The notes: generated from the letters alone by a model not told the origin. Positions 5,597-13,183 are shown, counted from the stretch's first letter. The stretch: DNA of 15,159 nucleotides from Rhodospirillales bacterium (GCA_023266795.1 JAHFPI010000020.1:1-15159); one strand, 5' to 3'. Program-made: numbers and translations.

Positions 5597-7633
5597 ATGC
5601 GTTCGGTTCTTGTCACCCGGCCACAGCCTGTTGCGGAGGAATTTGCGGAAAAACTGCGCGGCGAAGGCTATTTCGCTTATGTGGCGCCGATGATGGAGTA
5701 TGTCGGGATCGAGGCGGATCTGGCGGATCTGGCGCCCTATCAGGCGCTTGTTTTTACCAGCGCGCAGGCGGTGCAGGTTTTTTCCGGCCGTTCGGCGGAG
5801 CGGCACCTACCCGTGTTCGCGGTGGGGGACGCGACGGCGGCCTCGGCGCAAAAAGCGGGGTTCGCCAAGGTTTTTTCCGCCCACGGCGACAGCGGGGATC
5901 TGGCGACGTTGATAAAGGCGGAAGTCCCCGCGCTGGAACTTAAAAAAATTCTGCATTTATGCGGCGAGGATACGGCGGGAGAAATCGGCGCGTCCGTCAC
6001 CGCTTCGGGCGTGGAGGTTGTGCGGCTGCCGATTTACAAAGCGCGGTTCCTCGACGAAATACCGGCGGATGTTTTGGGAGCGTTGCAGCACGGCGTCGTC
6101 GATGTCGTGACGGTCTTCTCGGAAAGGACGGCGGAAAATCTTGTCAGGCTGCTGCGGCAAAAAGAGCTGCAGGGGGCGAGCGCCAGGCTTGAAGCCGTCT
6201 GCATCAGCGAACGCATAGCGGTGACGTTGAAAGAACTTCCGTGGCGGACAGTCTGTGTTACACGTCATCCCCGCATGGAGGCGGTCATGGAAGCGCTGCG
6301 GGAGCTGGAGGCCACCGCCCACAAGGTGGTGCAGGAACGGCGGAGAAACGCCGACCGCCGCCAGAAGCTCGTTTTCCGCGACAGCAACGGGCTGATAGAC
6401 ACCGATACCTACAAAGGCGCCGACCGCCGTTCGGGGCTGGGCCGCCGCGAGTATGAAAAGCTCCAGCAAAAACGCATCATGCAGGAAAAGCTGAAATTCC
6501 TGAACCGCTCGGTTCTCACCTTTGCCTTCATGTTTATCGCGATTGTCCTGTTCGGCGTCTTCCTGATGGCGCCTGAATATTCGCGCCTGAACAAAAGCCC
6601 CCAGTGGATGGATTATTTGCACACGCCGAAAACGTCGCCGCTGCCGCAGGGCTCTGTCGGCGGGATACTGAACAGCGTGATCGAGGTATTGCAGGGCATA
6701 GCAGCTCCCTTTACCGGCGCTATCGGCCAGATGGCCTCTTCGGCTACGCAGACCGTTGAAAGCCCGGACGCGCCGGCGTTTTCGCAGGTGCTGGAAAACA
6801 TGGTCTTGCTGCGCGGGAGCGTGGGAGGAGAGGAAGCAGCGGCGCAGGCGATGAACACGCTGCGGCAGCTGCTGGCCGGATCATCCGGCGACCATCCGGA
6901 GGAATTCAACCGCTCCGTGGATGAGGCGCGCCATCATGACCGGACGCTGAACGCCCTGCTGGGGCCGATGAAAAGCGAGGATCTGGCGGCGGGAGCCATG
7001 CTGCTGGTGCTGAACGAATTCAGAAGCAACATCGACAATCACCGTCCCTACGCGCAGGATCTGGCGCTGTTGAAGAAGTTCGCCGGCAACGATCCGCGCA
7101 TGAACCAGGCGCTGCAGCATCTCGCCCCCTATGCCGAAAAAGGGGTTATGAGCCGCACGGCGCTGCAGACGGCGCTGAAGGGAATGGCCGGTGACATCGT
7201 CACGGCGAAATTGCAGGGGCAGGATATTTCCGTGCAGCAGGCCGCCCGCAAGCGTCTTGACGCATTGACGGCGGCGGGCGATGCGGCGGCGGTAAAGGGA
7301 AAAAATACGGACGCGGCGGTGGCGCGGGCGCAGTTGCTGCTCGATAAAGGCGACGTGAAGGGGGCGATGCGCGAACTCCAGACGCTGGACGGCGCCGCCG
7401 CGCAGGCCGCCGAACCGTGGATGGATAATGCAGCCGGCTATGTGATCGCCGACCAGTCCTCCGACGATTTGACTCAGGGCATGCTGCAATCAATGGCCGG
7501 CGCCGGCGGCTTTTCCGCGTCCGACCTGATGGATACGATCAAGGGGATCCTGCGCGGCCCCAGCGTGCCCTATATTTCTCCCGCCCTGACCAAGGGCGGC
7601 GACGGCGGAAAAGACGTATTGGCGCCGCGTTAA
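5597..7633 (+). CDS. hemD: Fusion of uroporphyrinogen-III synthase (HemD) with a membrane-anchored mitofilin/Mic60-like domain
   Basis: One uninterrupted 678-residue frame. Residues 1 to about 236 are HemD-like: V-L-V-T-R-P at the start, F-T-S-A-Q-A-V near 53-59, a second-lobe D-V-V-T-V-F-S near 169-175, and V-C-I-S-E-R-I-A near 201-208. HemD cyclises hydroxymethylbilane to uroporphyrinogen III. Residues 247-285 are a very basic linker with two D-R-R clusters. A single hydrophobic helix at about 305-324 follows. The C-terminal part, about 455-620, resembles the alphaproteobacterial mitofilin domain, with N-E-F-R-S near 473, P-Y-A-Q-D-L-A-L-L near 484 and L-A-P-Y-A-E-K-G-V near 509. HemD would face the cytoplasm and the Mic60-like part the periplasm. 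In most alphaproteobacteria hemD and mic60 are adjacent separate genes. The long coiled coil usual in Mic60 is largely missing here. The HemD call is solid; the Mic60 call is by pattern and context. Confidence 0.85.
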   Translation: MRSVLVTRPQPVAEEFAEKLRGEGYFAYVAPMMEYVGIEADLADLAPYQALVFTSAQAVQVFSGRSAERHLPVFAVGDATAASAQKAGFAKVFSAHGDSGDLATLIKAEVPALELKKILHLCGEDTAGEIGASVTASGVEVVRLPIYKARFLDEIPADVLGALQHGVVDVVTVFSERTAENLVRLLRQKELQGASARLEAVCISERIAVTLKELPWRTVCVTRHPRMEAVMEALRELEATAHKVVQERRRNADRRQKLVFRDSNGLIDTDTYKGADRRSGLGRREYEKLQQKRIMQEKLKFLNRSVLTFAFMFIAIVLFGVFLMAPEYSRLNKSPQWMDYLHTPKTSPLPQGSVGGILNSVIEVLQGIAAPFTGAIGQMASSATQTVESPDAPAFSQVLENMVLLRGSVGGEEAAAQAMNTLRQLLAGSSGDHPEEFNRSVDEARHHDRTLNALLGPMKSEDLAAGAMLLVLNEFRSNIDNHRPYAQDLALLKKFAGNDPRMNQALQHLAPYAEKGVMSRTALQTALKGMAGDIVTAKLQGQDISVQQAARKRLDALTAAGDAAAVKGKNTDAAVARAQLLLDKGDVKGAMRELQTLDGAAAQAAEPWMDNAAGYVIADQSSDDLTQGMLQSMAGAGGFSASDLMDTIKGILRGPSVPYISPALTKGGDGGKDVLAPR

Positions 7634-8355
7634 TGCTGAATCTTTAGTCGGCTGATCGGCCCGTACAGCAGCAGCCCGCCGATAAAACCGCCAACATGGG
7701 CCGTCCAGGCAATCGGGCTATCGACGCCCGGCATGCCGAAGAATCCGAAAAAAACCGAAATGCCGATCCAGATAAAAATGACGGGCAGGAGTTTCCGGTA
7801 TCCCTGTCCCAGCATGCCGCTGGAATACATCATAATCATGACGCCGCCGAACAATCCGCTGATCCCGCCGGAAGCGCCGATCATCGGTGAGTCGGTATGG
7901 GGATAGACCAGCAACTGCGCCATCGCGCCGCAGAGTCCCGTTGCGAAATAAAGCAGCAGCAGGCGGCGCCCGCCCATAAACTTTTCCAGCCCGGCGCCGA
8001 AAGCCATCAGCATGGCGACGTTGAGCGACAGGTGCATCCATCCCCCGTGAATGAACATATAAGTGACGGGAGAAAAAATCGCAGCGCCGCCGATGGGGTC
8101 AGCGCCAAAATAGCGCGCCGGAACGAAGGCCAGCGCATAAAGAAGATCGTCCGTCAGCAGCTGCGGAAAAAATTTCCCGCACAAAAAAACCGCGATATTG
8201 AGCAGGCATAGTATCTGCACGACCGGCGGCAGGTTAAGAAACGGCTCGCGGGCGGGCGTGTGATGGACGATATGCGCCTTCTCGAGGGCTTCCCGCTCCC
8301 GCGCGTCGGGGAAACGGGTCACTTTGTCGTCATCAGGCCCGTTTTGATCTGTCAT
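7630..8355 (-). CDS. Rhomboid-family intramembrane serine protease
   Basis: A 241-residue inner-membrane protein that cleaves substrates within the lipid bilayer. After a polar cytoplasmic N-terminus of about 40 residues there are about six hydrophobic segments. Rhomboid hallmarks are H-G-G-W-M-H at 103-108, followed by an asparagine (N112), the catalytic serine in G-A-S-G-G (S162) and the catalytic histidine in A-H-V-G-G (H220). The start at 8355 is chosen because its ATG overlaps the hemF TGA as ATGA; the alternative GTG at 8361 is only two codons longer. It is the last gene of the leftward traX-trmL-hemF operon. Its TAA stop and that of the convergent hemD-mic60 gene share the palindrome TTAA, leaving no room for a terminator. 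The substrates are unknown. Confidence 0.93.
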   Translation of the reverse strand: MTDQNGPDDDKVTRFPDAREREALEKAHIVHHTPAREPFLNLPPVVQILCLLNIAVFLCGKFFPQLLTDDLLYALAFVPARYFGADPIGGAAIFSPVTYMFIHGGWMHLSLNVAMLMAFGAGLEKFMGGRRLLLLYFATGLCGAMAQLLVYPHTDSPMIGASGGISGLFGGVMIMMYSSGMLGQGYRKLLPVIFIWIGISVFFGFFGMPGVDSPIAWTAHVGGFIGGLLLYGPISRLKIQH

Positions 8356-9197
8356 GGCCACTTCACTTCGGGAGGCATCGACATCAGGATAGCCTCGGTA
8401 TTGCCGCCGGTTTTGAGGCCGAACTGCGTGCCACGGTCATATAACAGGTTGAACTCGACATACCTGCCGCGCCGGATCAACTGGTGCTCGCGCTCCGCCG
8501 CCGTCCAGGCCCGGTTCATGTGGCGGCGGACGATCTCCGGATAGATTTGCAGGAAGGTCTTGCCGACTTCCTGCGTGAAGTGGAAATCTTTTTCCTTATC
8601 GCCGCTGTCGAGATAATCGTAAAAAATGCCGCCGATGCCGCGCGGCTCGTTGCGGTGCGGCAGAAAAAAATATTCGTCGCACCATTTCTTGAATTTCGGA
8701 TAGTAGTCGGGATCGGCGGCGTCGCAGGTGTCCTTGAAGGCGGCGTGGAAGTCATCGGTGTCTCTTTGCACGGGGACCATCGGCGTCAGGTCCGCGCCGC
8801 CGCCGAACCAGCTTTTCGCGGTGGCGATATAGCGCGTATTCATGTGGATGGCGGGCACCAGCGGCGAGCGCGGGTGGATGACGAGGCTGATGCCGGTCGC
8901 CAGAAAATCGCCGGTGTCTTCCGCGCCGGGGATTTGCTTGCGGAACGCTTCGGAAAACTTTCCGTGCACGGTTGAAATATTCACTCCGGCTTTTTCGAAA
9001 ACCCGGCCATGCAGCAGCGACATCACGCCGCCGCCGCCGGAAGACCCGTCCTCGTTTTTGCGCTCCCACGGTTTCCGCGTGAAGCGTCCGGCGGGCAATT
9101 CACGGTGCGTGCCCGTCAGATCGCCCTCGATTTTCTCGAGGGCGGCGCAGATCTGGTCGCGCAGCGCAGCGAACCATGCTTCAGCCTGTTGTTTCAT
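8352..9197 (-). CDS. hemF: Oxygen-dependent coproporphyrinogen-III oxidase
   Basis: A 281-residue cytosolic enzyme that oxidatively decarboxylates two propionates of coproporphyrinogen III to give protoporphyrinogen IX, using O2. Family blocks are S-S-G-G-G-G-V-M-S around 52-60, H-M-N-T-R-Y at 118-123, F-G-G-G-A-D-L-T-P at 131-139, G-I-G-G-I-F-Y-D-Y-L-D near 187-197 and Y-V-E-F-N-L-L-Y-D-R-G near 246-256, with the conserved D254-R255 pair. The start at 9197 has AAGGAT upstream and overlaps the trmL stop as ATGA. The frame extends further upstream only through trmL and is not coding there. The rhomboid gene follows with another ATGA overlap. The presence of HemF implies aerobic or microaerobic growth, in line with the bc1 complex encoded nearby. 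Confidence 0.97.
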   Translation of the reverse strand: MKQQAEAWFAALRDQICAALEKIEGDLTGTHRELPAGRFTRKPWERKNEDGSSGGGGVMSLLHGRVFEKAGVNISTVHGKFSEAFRKQIPGAEDTGDFLATGISLVIHPRSPLVPAIHMNTRYIATAKSWFGGGADLTPMVPVQRDTDDFHAAFKDTCDAADPDYYPKFKKWCDEYFFLPHRNEPRGIGGIFYDYLDSGDKEKDFHFTQEVGKTFLQIYPEIVRRHMNRAWTAAEREHQLIRRGRYVEFNLLYDRGTQFGLKTGGNTEAILMSMPPEVKWP

Positions 9198-9646
9198 GAA
9201 GGGTATCCTTTTGTCTGGCGGAGAGCTTCCCCCAAAACGAGCGCCGATGCAAGGGCGACGTTCAGCGAGCGCATACCCTCCGCCATCGGGATGCGCACCC
9301 CGGCGGGACACGCCTGCCGCACCGAATCAGGCACACCGGCACTTTCGCGTCCGGCTAGCAGCACGTCATCCGCCTGAAACTTGAAATCAAGGAACGAATC
9401 GCCGGATTTTGTCGACAGGAGAATCAGCCTTTGGCTGCTGCGGGCGGCTTTGAACGCGGCCCAATCGAGGTGCCGCGTCAGGTCAAGCCGGTCAAGGTAA
9501 TCCATGCCCGCCCGCCGCAGGTTTTTATCGGAGAGAATAAATCCGCACGGCTCGATAATATCCATCGGCACATTCAGGCAGGCGCAGAGGCGCATCAGGG
9601 TGCCGGTGTTTTGCGGGATGTCCGGTTCGAAGAGCGCGAGCCTCAT
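9194..9646 (-). CDS. trmL: tRNA (cytidine/uridine-2'-O-)-methyltransferase TrmL (SPOUT family)
   Basis: A 150-residue protein, close to the usual TrmL length. It methylates the 2'-OH of the wobble nucleotide in certain leucine tRNAs. The SPOUT motifs are in order: E-P-D-I-P-Q-N-T-G at residues 7-15, the knot motif L-A-G-R-E-S-A-G-V-P at 97-106, and M-R-S-L-N-V-A followed by a helix ending at about 144. The start at 9646 gives the canonical M-R-L-A-L-F-E-P and overlaps the stop of the traX-like gene as ATGA. Its own stop overlaps the hemF start the same way. Linkage of trmL with hemF next to petABC is common in alphaproteobacteria. Confidence 0.94.
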   Translation of the reverse strand: MRLALFEPDIPQNTGTLMRLCACLNVPMDIIEPCGFILSDKNLRRAGMDYLDRLDLTRHLDWAAFKAARSSQRLILLSTKSGDSFLDFKFQADDVLLAGRESAGVPDSVRQACPAGVRIPMAEGMRSLNVALASALVLGEALRQTKGYPS

Positions 9647-10395
9647 TTGAAAAAGGCCATGGCGATAATTTTCAGGATGACCAGATGCGCCGGATAAAAT
9701 ACATGCAGCGCGTATTTCGGCAGCAGGCGTCCGGTCTGGGGGAGATGGCGGGCGATGTCCAGCACCATCAGCGGCAAAAATATGCCCGACAGGCAAACGA
9801 GAACATAGGACAACCAGTTGACGCTGCTGACGCTGTTTTCCAGCCAGTCGAGAATTCCGCCCGCGTTTATTGAGAGCATCAGCAACAGCAGGAAGGGATA
9901 AACGCCTTTATGGCCGCGCTGCGCCAGTACGATGGCGGAGGGCAGCATCACGCCCGCCAGTCCGAATTCCAGCGGAATGAGCCACAGCATCGAAATGATC
10001 GCGCCGGTATACAATATATACATCTGCCACAGTTTAAGGCGGGAGGTGAATGCAGCCAGCAGCCCGCCAACGGCAAGCGTAAAGATAACATTGCCCGCAA
10101 CATCGTTCGCGGCGAACTGGTAGAGGGGCTGCGTCACGATGGCCAGAAAGAGCATTCTTACCATGTAGCGGCGCGGAAAGCCGGCTTTTACCCTCAGCAT
10201 TGCCGCCGCCACCGCATAACAGAACAACGGAAAAGTCGCGCGCCCGATCAGGAGCATCGGAAAAAATTCATGATCGAACCAGATCAGGTTGATGTGATCA
10301 ATAACCATAAAAAATGCAGCGCAAATCTTTATGAAATCTAAAGAAGCGCCATCACATTGAGGCAGAAAGCTTTTTTTTAAGGTGTTATTGGACAT
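9643..10395 (-). CDS. TraX-family integral membrane protein
   Basis: A 250-residue protein with about eight hydrophobic segments. It has the TraX-family pattern: a lysine in the first helix (K23), a D-H pair (33-34) in V-I-D-H-I-N, then I-G-R-A-T-F-P-L-F at 50-58 and a C-terminal K-Y-A-L-H-V-F-Y-P-A-H at 227-237. The founding member acetylates F pilin; chromosomal relatives are probably membrane acyltransferases with unknown targets. There are no conjugation genes in the window, so a pilin role is unsupported. The ATG at 10395 has no Shine-Dalgarno site, and AATAAT lies 6 bases before it (10402-10407), so it may also be leaderless. It heads the coupled operon with trmL, hemF and the rhomboid gene, and diverges from petA. 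Confidence 0.85.
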   Translation of the reverse strand: MSNNTLKKSFLPQCDGASLDFIKICAAFFMVIDHINLIWFDHEFFPMLLIGRATFPLFCYAVAAAMLRVKAGFPRRYMVRMLFLAIVTQPLYQFAANDVAGNVIFTLAVGGLLAAFTSRLKLWQMYILYTGAIISMLWLIPLEFGLAGVMLPSAIVLAQRGHKGVYPFLLLLMLSINAGGILDWLENSVSSVNWLSYVLVCLSGIFLPLMVLDIARHLPQTGRLLPKYALHVFYPAHLVILKIIAMAFFK

Positions 10396-10481
10396 AATGC
10401 TATTATTTTTGCTAGGCGGTGTCTTTTATTTTTAGTAAATAAGAGTACTATCTTTGGTTGAACTGTGTCGACTGTTTTATC

Positions 10482-10508
10482 AGCCGTTGTCCGTTCAGGA
10501 TAACGGCT
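10482..10508 (+). promoter_or_regulatory. Hairpin (11-bp inverted repeat) upstream of petA
   Basis: AGCCGTTGTCC, loop GTTCA, GGATAACGGCT: an 11-bp stem with one G-T wobble, ending 31 bases before the petA ATG and 16 bases before its AAGGAAG ribosome site. It is not followed by a T-run, so it is not a typical terminator. It may be an operator or an mRNA leader stem in the 144-base divergent region between the traX-like gene and petA. No convincing -35/-10 pair for petA could be chosen there. Confidence 0.6.
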
Positions 10509-10539
10509 TTCTGTGGTCCGAATTAAGGAAGAATAAACG

Positions 10540-11073
10540 ATGGACTCAACAAGACGTGCGGGCGGGACCCGCCGCGATTTTCTTTACCTGACGGCGGGCG
10601 CAATGGGCGCCGTCGGCGTCAGCAGCGCCCTGTGGGTATTGCCGAACAGCATGAATCCGGCAGCGGATACGCTGGCGCTGGCCTCGACCGAAGTCGATAT
10701 CAGCAAGATACAGGTTGGGCAGGCGATTACGGCGGTCTGGCGCGGTGCGCCGCTTTTCATCCGTCACCGCACGCCCGAGGAAATCGCCAAGGAGCGCGCG
10801 GTTGACTGGCAGTCCCTGCGCGACCCGCAGAAAGACGAGGACAGCGCCGTTAAAGCCGAGTGGCTGATCGTCAAGGGCGTCTGCACCCATCTGGGATGCA
10901 TCCCGCTGGGCACCAAGGCGGGCCAGCCACGCGGAGAATATGGCGGCTGGATTTGTCCGTGTCACGGCTCGCAATACGATTTATCGGGACGCATCCGCAG
11001 CGGCCCCGCGCCCAAGAACCTGCTGGTGCCGCCCTATACATTCGTTACCGACACGCTTATCCGGGTCGGTTGA
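10540..11073 (+). CDS. petA: Ubiquinol-cytochrome c reductase Rieske iron-sulfur subunit
   Basis: A 177-residue subunit of the cytochrome bc1 complex that takes the first electron from ubiquinol. A twin-arginine-type N-terminus (T-R-R-D-F-L, residues 10-15) precedes a hydrophobic helix at about 16-36, which stays as the membrane anchor. The [2Fe-2S] ligands are C115 and H117 in C-T-H-L-G-C and C139 and H142 in C-P-C-H-G-S. C120 and C141 form the family's disulfide. S-G-P-A-P near 154-158 is the conserved proline loop. AAGGAAG lies 8 bases before the ATG. First gene of petABC; petB follows after 46 bases. Confidence 0.97.
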   Translation: MDSTRRAGGTRRDFLYLTAGAMGAVGVSSALWVLPNSMNPAADTLALASTEVDISKIQVGQAITAVWRGAPLFIRHRTPEEIAKERAVDWQSLRDPQKDEDSAVKAEWLIVKGVCTHLGCIPLGTKAGQPRGEYGGWICPCHGSQYDLSGRIRSGPAPKNLLVPPYTFVTDTLIRVG

Positions 11074-11119
11074 GATCGCGCAGCGCATGCAAAACAAATT
11101 TTTGAGGAAATAGAACGCT

Positions 11120-12391
11120 ATGGCCAGTGCCGGAAAAAAAGTGAAGTTCGATAATCCCGTCGTCCAGTGGATCAACGACCGTCTACCGATTTATTCCATA
11201 CTGCATGACCAGTACGGCAACTTCCCGACGCCGCGCAACTTCAATTATTTCTGGAGTTTCGGCGCCATCGCGATGGCGATGCTGGGAATCATGATCGTGA
11301 CCGGCGTCTTTCTGGCGATGAGCTATACGCCGCACACCACGCTGGCCTTCGAGAGCATCGAGCACATGATGCGGGACGTGAACTACGGCTGGCTGATGCG
11401 CTACACCCACATGAACGGCGCCTCGTTTTTCTTTATTGCCGTCTATATCCACATTTCCCGGGGGCTGTTCTACGGCTCTTACCGCCAGCCGCGCGAGCTG
11501 GTGTGGATTTTCGGCGTCGTCATTATGCTGCTGATGATGGTGACGGCGTTCATGGGCTACACGCTGCCGTGGAGCCAGATGAGCGGCTGGGGCGTGACGG
11601 TGATCACCAGCCTTTTCTCGGCGGTGCCGCTGATCGGCGACGGCCTTGTCACCTGGCTGTGGGGCGGCTTCGCCGTGGATAACCCGACACTCAACCGTTT
11701 TTACGCGCTGCACTTTCTGCTGCCGTTTGTGATCTGCGCCGTGGTGTTCGTCCACGTCTGGGCGCTGCATGTGTCGGGCTCCAACAACCCGACCGGCGTC
11801 GAGCCCAAGTCGGAAAAGGACGTCATCCCGTTCAATCCCTATTACACAACCAAGGATTCTTTCGGCACGGTTGTTTTCATGATTATCTTCATGGCGGTCG
11901 TGTTCTTTGCGCCGCTGGTGCTGGCGGACCCCGCCCATTTCCGGCAGTTCGACCCCATGCAGACGCCGCCGCATATCGTGCCCGAATGGTACTTCCTGCC
12001 GTTCTATGCCATCCTGCGGGCCTTCACGATCGACCTCAATATCCCGTTCACGCATATCATCCTGCTGCCGGCAAAATTGCAGGGCGTGATCGCCATGTTC
12101 TCGTCCATCCTGCTGCTGCTGTTTTTGCCGTGGCTTGACACCTCGCCGGTCAGAAGCGCCGTTTACCGTCCGGTTTATAAATGGTGCCTGCTGCTGCTGC
12201 TGCTGGCCGTCTGCGCGCTGACCTACGCCGGTTCCAAACCGCCCGAAGGGATGCCGCTGTGGTTCGGGATTGTCGGGACGTTCTATTATTTCCTGCATTT
12301 TTTGGTGATTGTGCCGGTGCTTGGCAAATACGAAAAAACGCTGACGCCGCCGGCCAGCATCAGTGAATCCGTCGAGGCCGGCCATGAATAA
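11120..12391 (+). CDS. petB: Cytochrome b subunit of the bc1 complex
   Basis: A 423-residue integral membrane protein with about eight transmembrane helices that carries hemes bL and bH and both quinone sites. The heme ligands are H97 and H198 for one heme and H111 and H212 for the other, with the family's conserved 14-residue spacing in each pair. Q-M-S-G-W-G near 153-158 and P-E-W-Y at 288-291 form the Qo-site signatures. The length is that of full-length mitochondrial-type cytochrome b, not the split b6/subunit IV form. A GAGGAAAT ribosome site precedes the start. The stop TAA is 16 bases before the petC start. Confidence 0.98.
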   Translation: MASAGKKVKFDNPVVQWINDRLPIYSILHDQYGNFPTPRNFNYFWSFGAIAMAMLGIMIVTGVFLAMSYTPHTTLAFESIEHMMRDVNYGWLMRYTHMNGASFFFIAVYIHISRGLFYGSYRQPRELVWIFGVVIMLLMMVTAFMGYTLPWSQMSGWGVTVITSLFSAVPLIGDGLVTWLWGGFAVDNPTLNRFYALHFLLPFVICAVVFVHVWALHVSGSNNPTGVEPKSEKDVIPFNPYYTTKDSFGTVVFMIIFMAVVFFAPLVLADPAHFRQFDPMQTPPHIVPEWYFLPFYAILRAFTIDLNIPFTHIILLPAKLQGVIAMFSSILLLLFLPWLDTSPVRSAVYRPVYKWCLLLLLLAVCALTYAGSKPPEGMPLWFGIVGTFYYFLHFLVIVPVLGKYEKTLTPPASISESVEAGHE

Positions 12392-12407
12392 AGGAGACTG
12401 CAAGATA

Positions 12408-13166
12408 ATGAAAAAGACACTGTCTCTTTTTGTGTTCCTCATCACGCTGGCTCTGGCTTTGCCGGTACGGGCGGCGGAAGACGAAACTTTGCCGCACCAG
12501 CACTGGCAGCATAAGGGCATTCTCGGTGTTTACGACAAGGCGGCGGTGCAGCGGGGCTTTCAGGTTTACAAGGAGGTCTGTTCGGCCTGCCATGCGATGA
12601 AGTTCATGTCCTACCGCAACCTTGAAAAGATCGGCTATACGCCGGACGAGGTCAAGGCCGTCGCCGCGCAATATACCGTCACCGACGGCCCGAATGACGA
12701 AGGCGAGATGTTCGAGCGTCCGGCGCTGCCTTCCGATCATTTCAAATCCCCGTTTAAAAACGACAAGGCCGCGCGCGCCGCCAATAACGGCGCTCTGCCG
12801 CCGGACATGTCCCTGCTGGTCAAGGCCCGCGATGGCGGCGAGGATTATATCTTCAGCATCCTGACGGGATTCGAAACGCCGCCGGCGGATGTGCAGCTGA
12901 TGGCGGGCATGAACTACAACAAATATTTCCCCGGCCACCAGATCGCCATGGCCAAGCCGCTTTCCGACGGGCAGGTCTCTTATGCCGACGGGACGCCCAA
13001 CTCGCTGGAGCAGGAAGCCCGCGACGTCACGCAGTTCCTGGCCTGGGTTTCCGAGCCGCATATGGAGCAGCGCAAGCAGATGGGGATAAAAGTCATTCTT
13101 TTCCTTCTGGTCTTTGCCGGCGTCATGTTCAACACAAACCGGAAAGTCTGGTCCAAGCTGCATTAA
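12408..13166 (+). CDS. petC: Cytochrome c1 subunit of the bc1 complex
   Basis: A 252-residue protein with a signal peptide of about 22 residues (M-K-K-T-L-S-L-F then a hydrophobic run, ending V-R-A-A), a periplasmic heme-c domain and a C-terminal anchor helix at about 226-241. Heme is attached at C-S-A-C-H (C58, C61, H62), and the sixth ligand is M181 in I-A-M-A-K-P-L. N-N-G-A-L-P-P-D-M-S near 126-135 is a family block. The start at 12408 is preferred because it gives a clean signal peptide and has AAGGAG 11 bases upstream; in-frame ATGs at 12363 and 12384 lie inside petB. It passes electrons to soluble or membrane-bound cytochrome c. Confidence 0.96.
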   Translation: MKKTLSLFVFLITLALALPVRAAEDETLPHQHWQHKGILGVYDKAAVQRGFQVYKEVCSACHAMKFMSYRNLEKIGYTPDEVKAVAAQYTVTDGPNDEGEMFERPALPSDHFKSPFKNDKAARAANNGALPPDMSLLVKARDGGEDYIFSILTGFETPPADVQLMAGMNYNKYFPGHQIAMAKPLSDGQVSYADGTPNSLEQEARDVTQFLAWVSEPHMEQRKQMGIKVILFLLVFAGVMFNTNRKVWSKLH

Positions 13167-13183
13167 ACCCCGGGAGAACGACG

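Noticed and set aside
9647..9796. 50-residue upstream extension of trmL
   Set aside because: It overlaps the traX-like gene, has no family similarity, and the ATG at 9646 gives the canonical TrmL N-terminus.
10288..10300. TTGAT-GTG-ATCAA palindrome resembling an FNR box
   Set aside because: Spacing is 3 rather than 4 bases, and it lies inside the traX-like coding region, where it encodes the conserved V-I-D-H-I-N block.
12187..12207. Tandem CTG repeat
   Set aside because: It encodes a leucine run in a transmembrane helix of cytochrome b; ordinary codon bias.
11183..12520. 445-residue open frame antisense to petB
   Set aside because: It lies exactly opposite a clear cytochrome b gene; its composition is extremely rich in His, Gln, Arg and Asp, as expected of an antisense shadow, and it matches no family.
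12360..13163. 267-residue open frame antisense to petC
   Set aside because: Shadow of the cytochrome c1 gene in GC-rich DNA, with no ribosome site or family signature.
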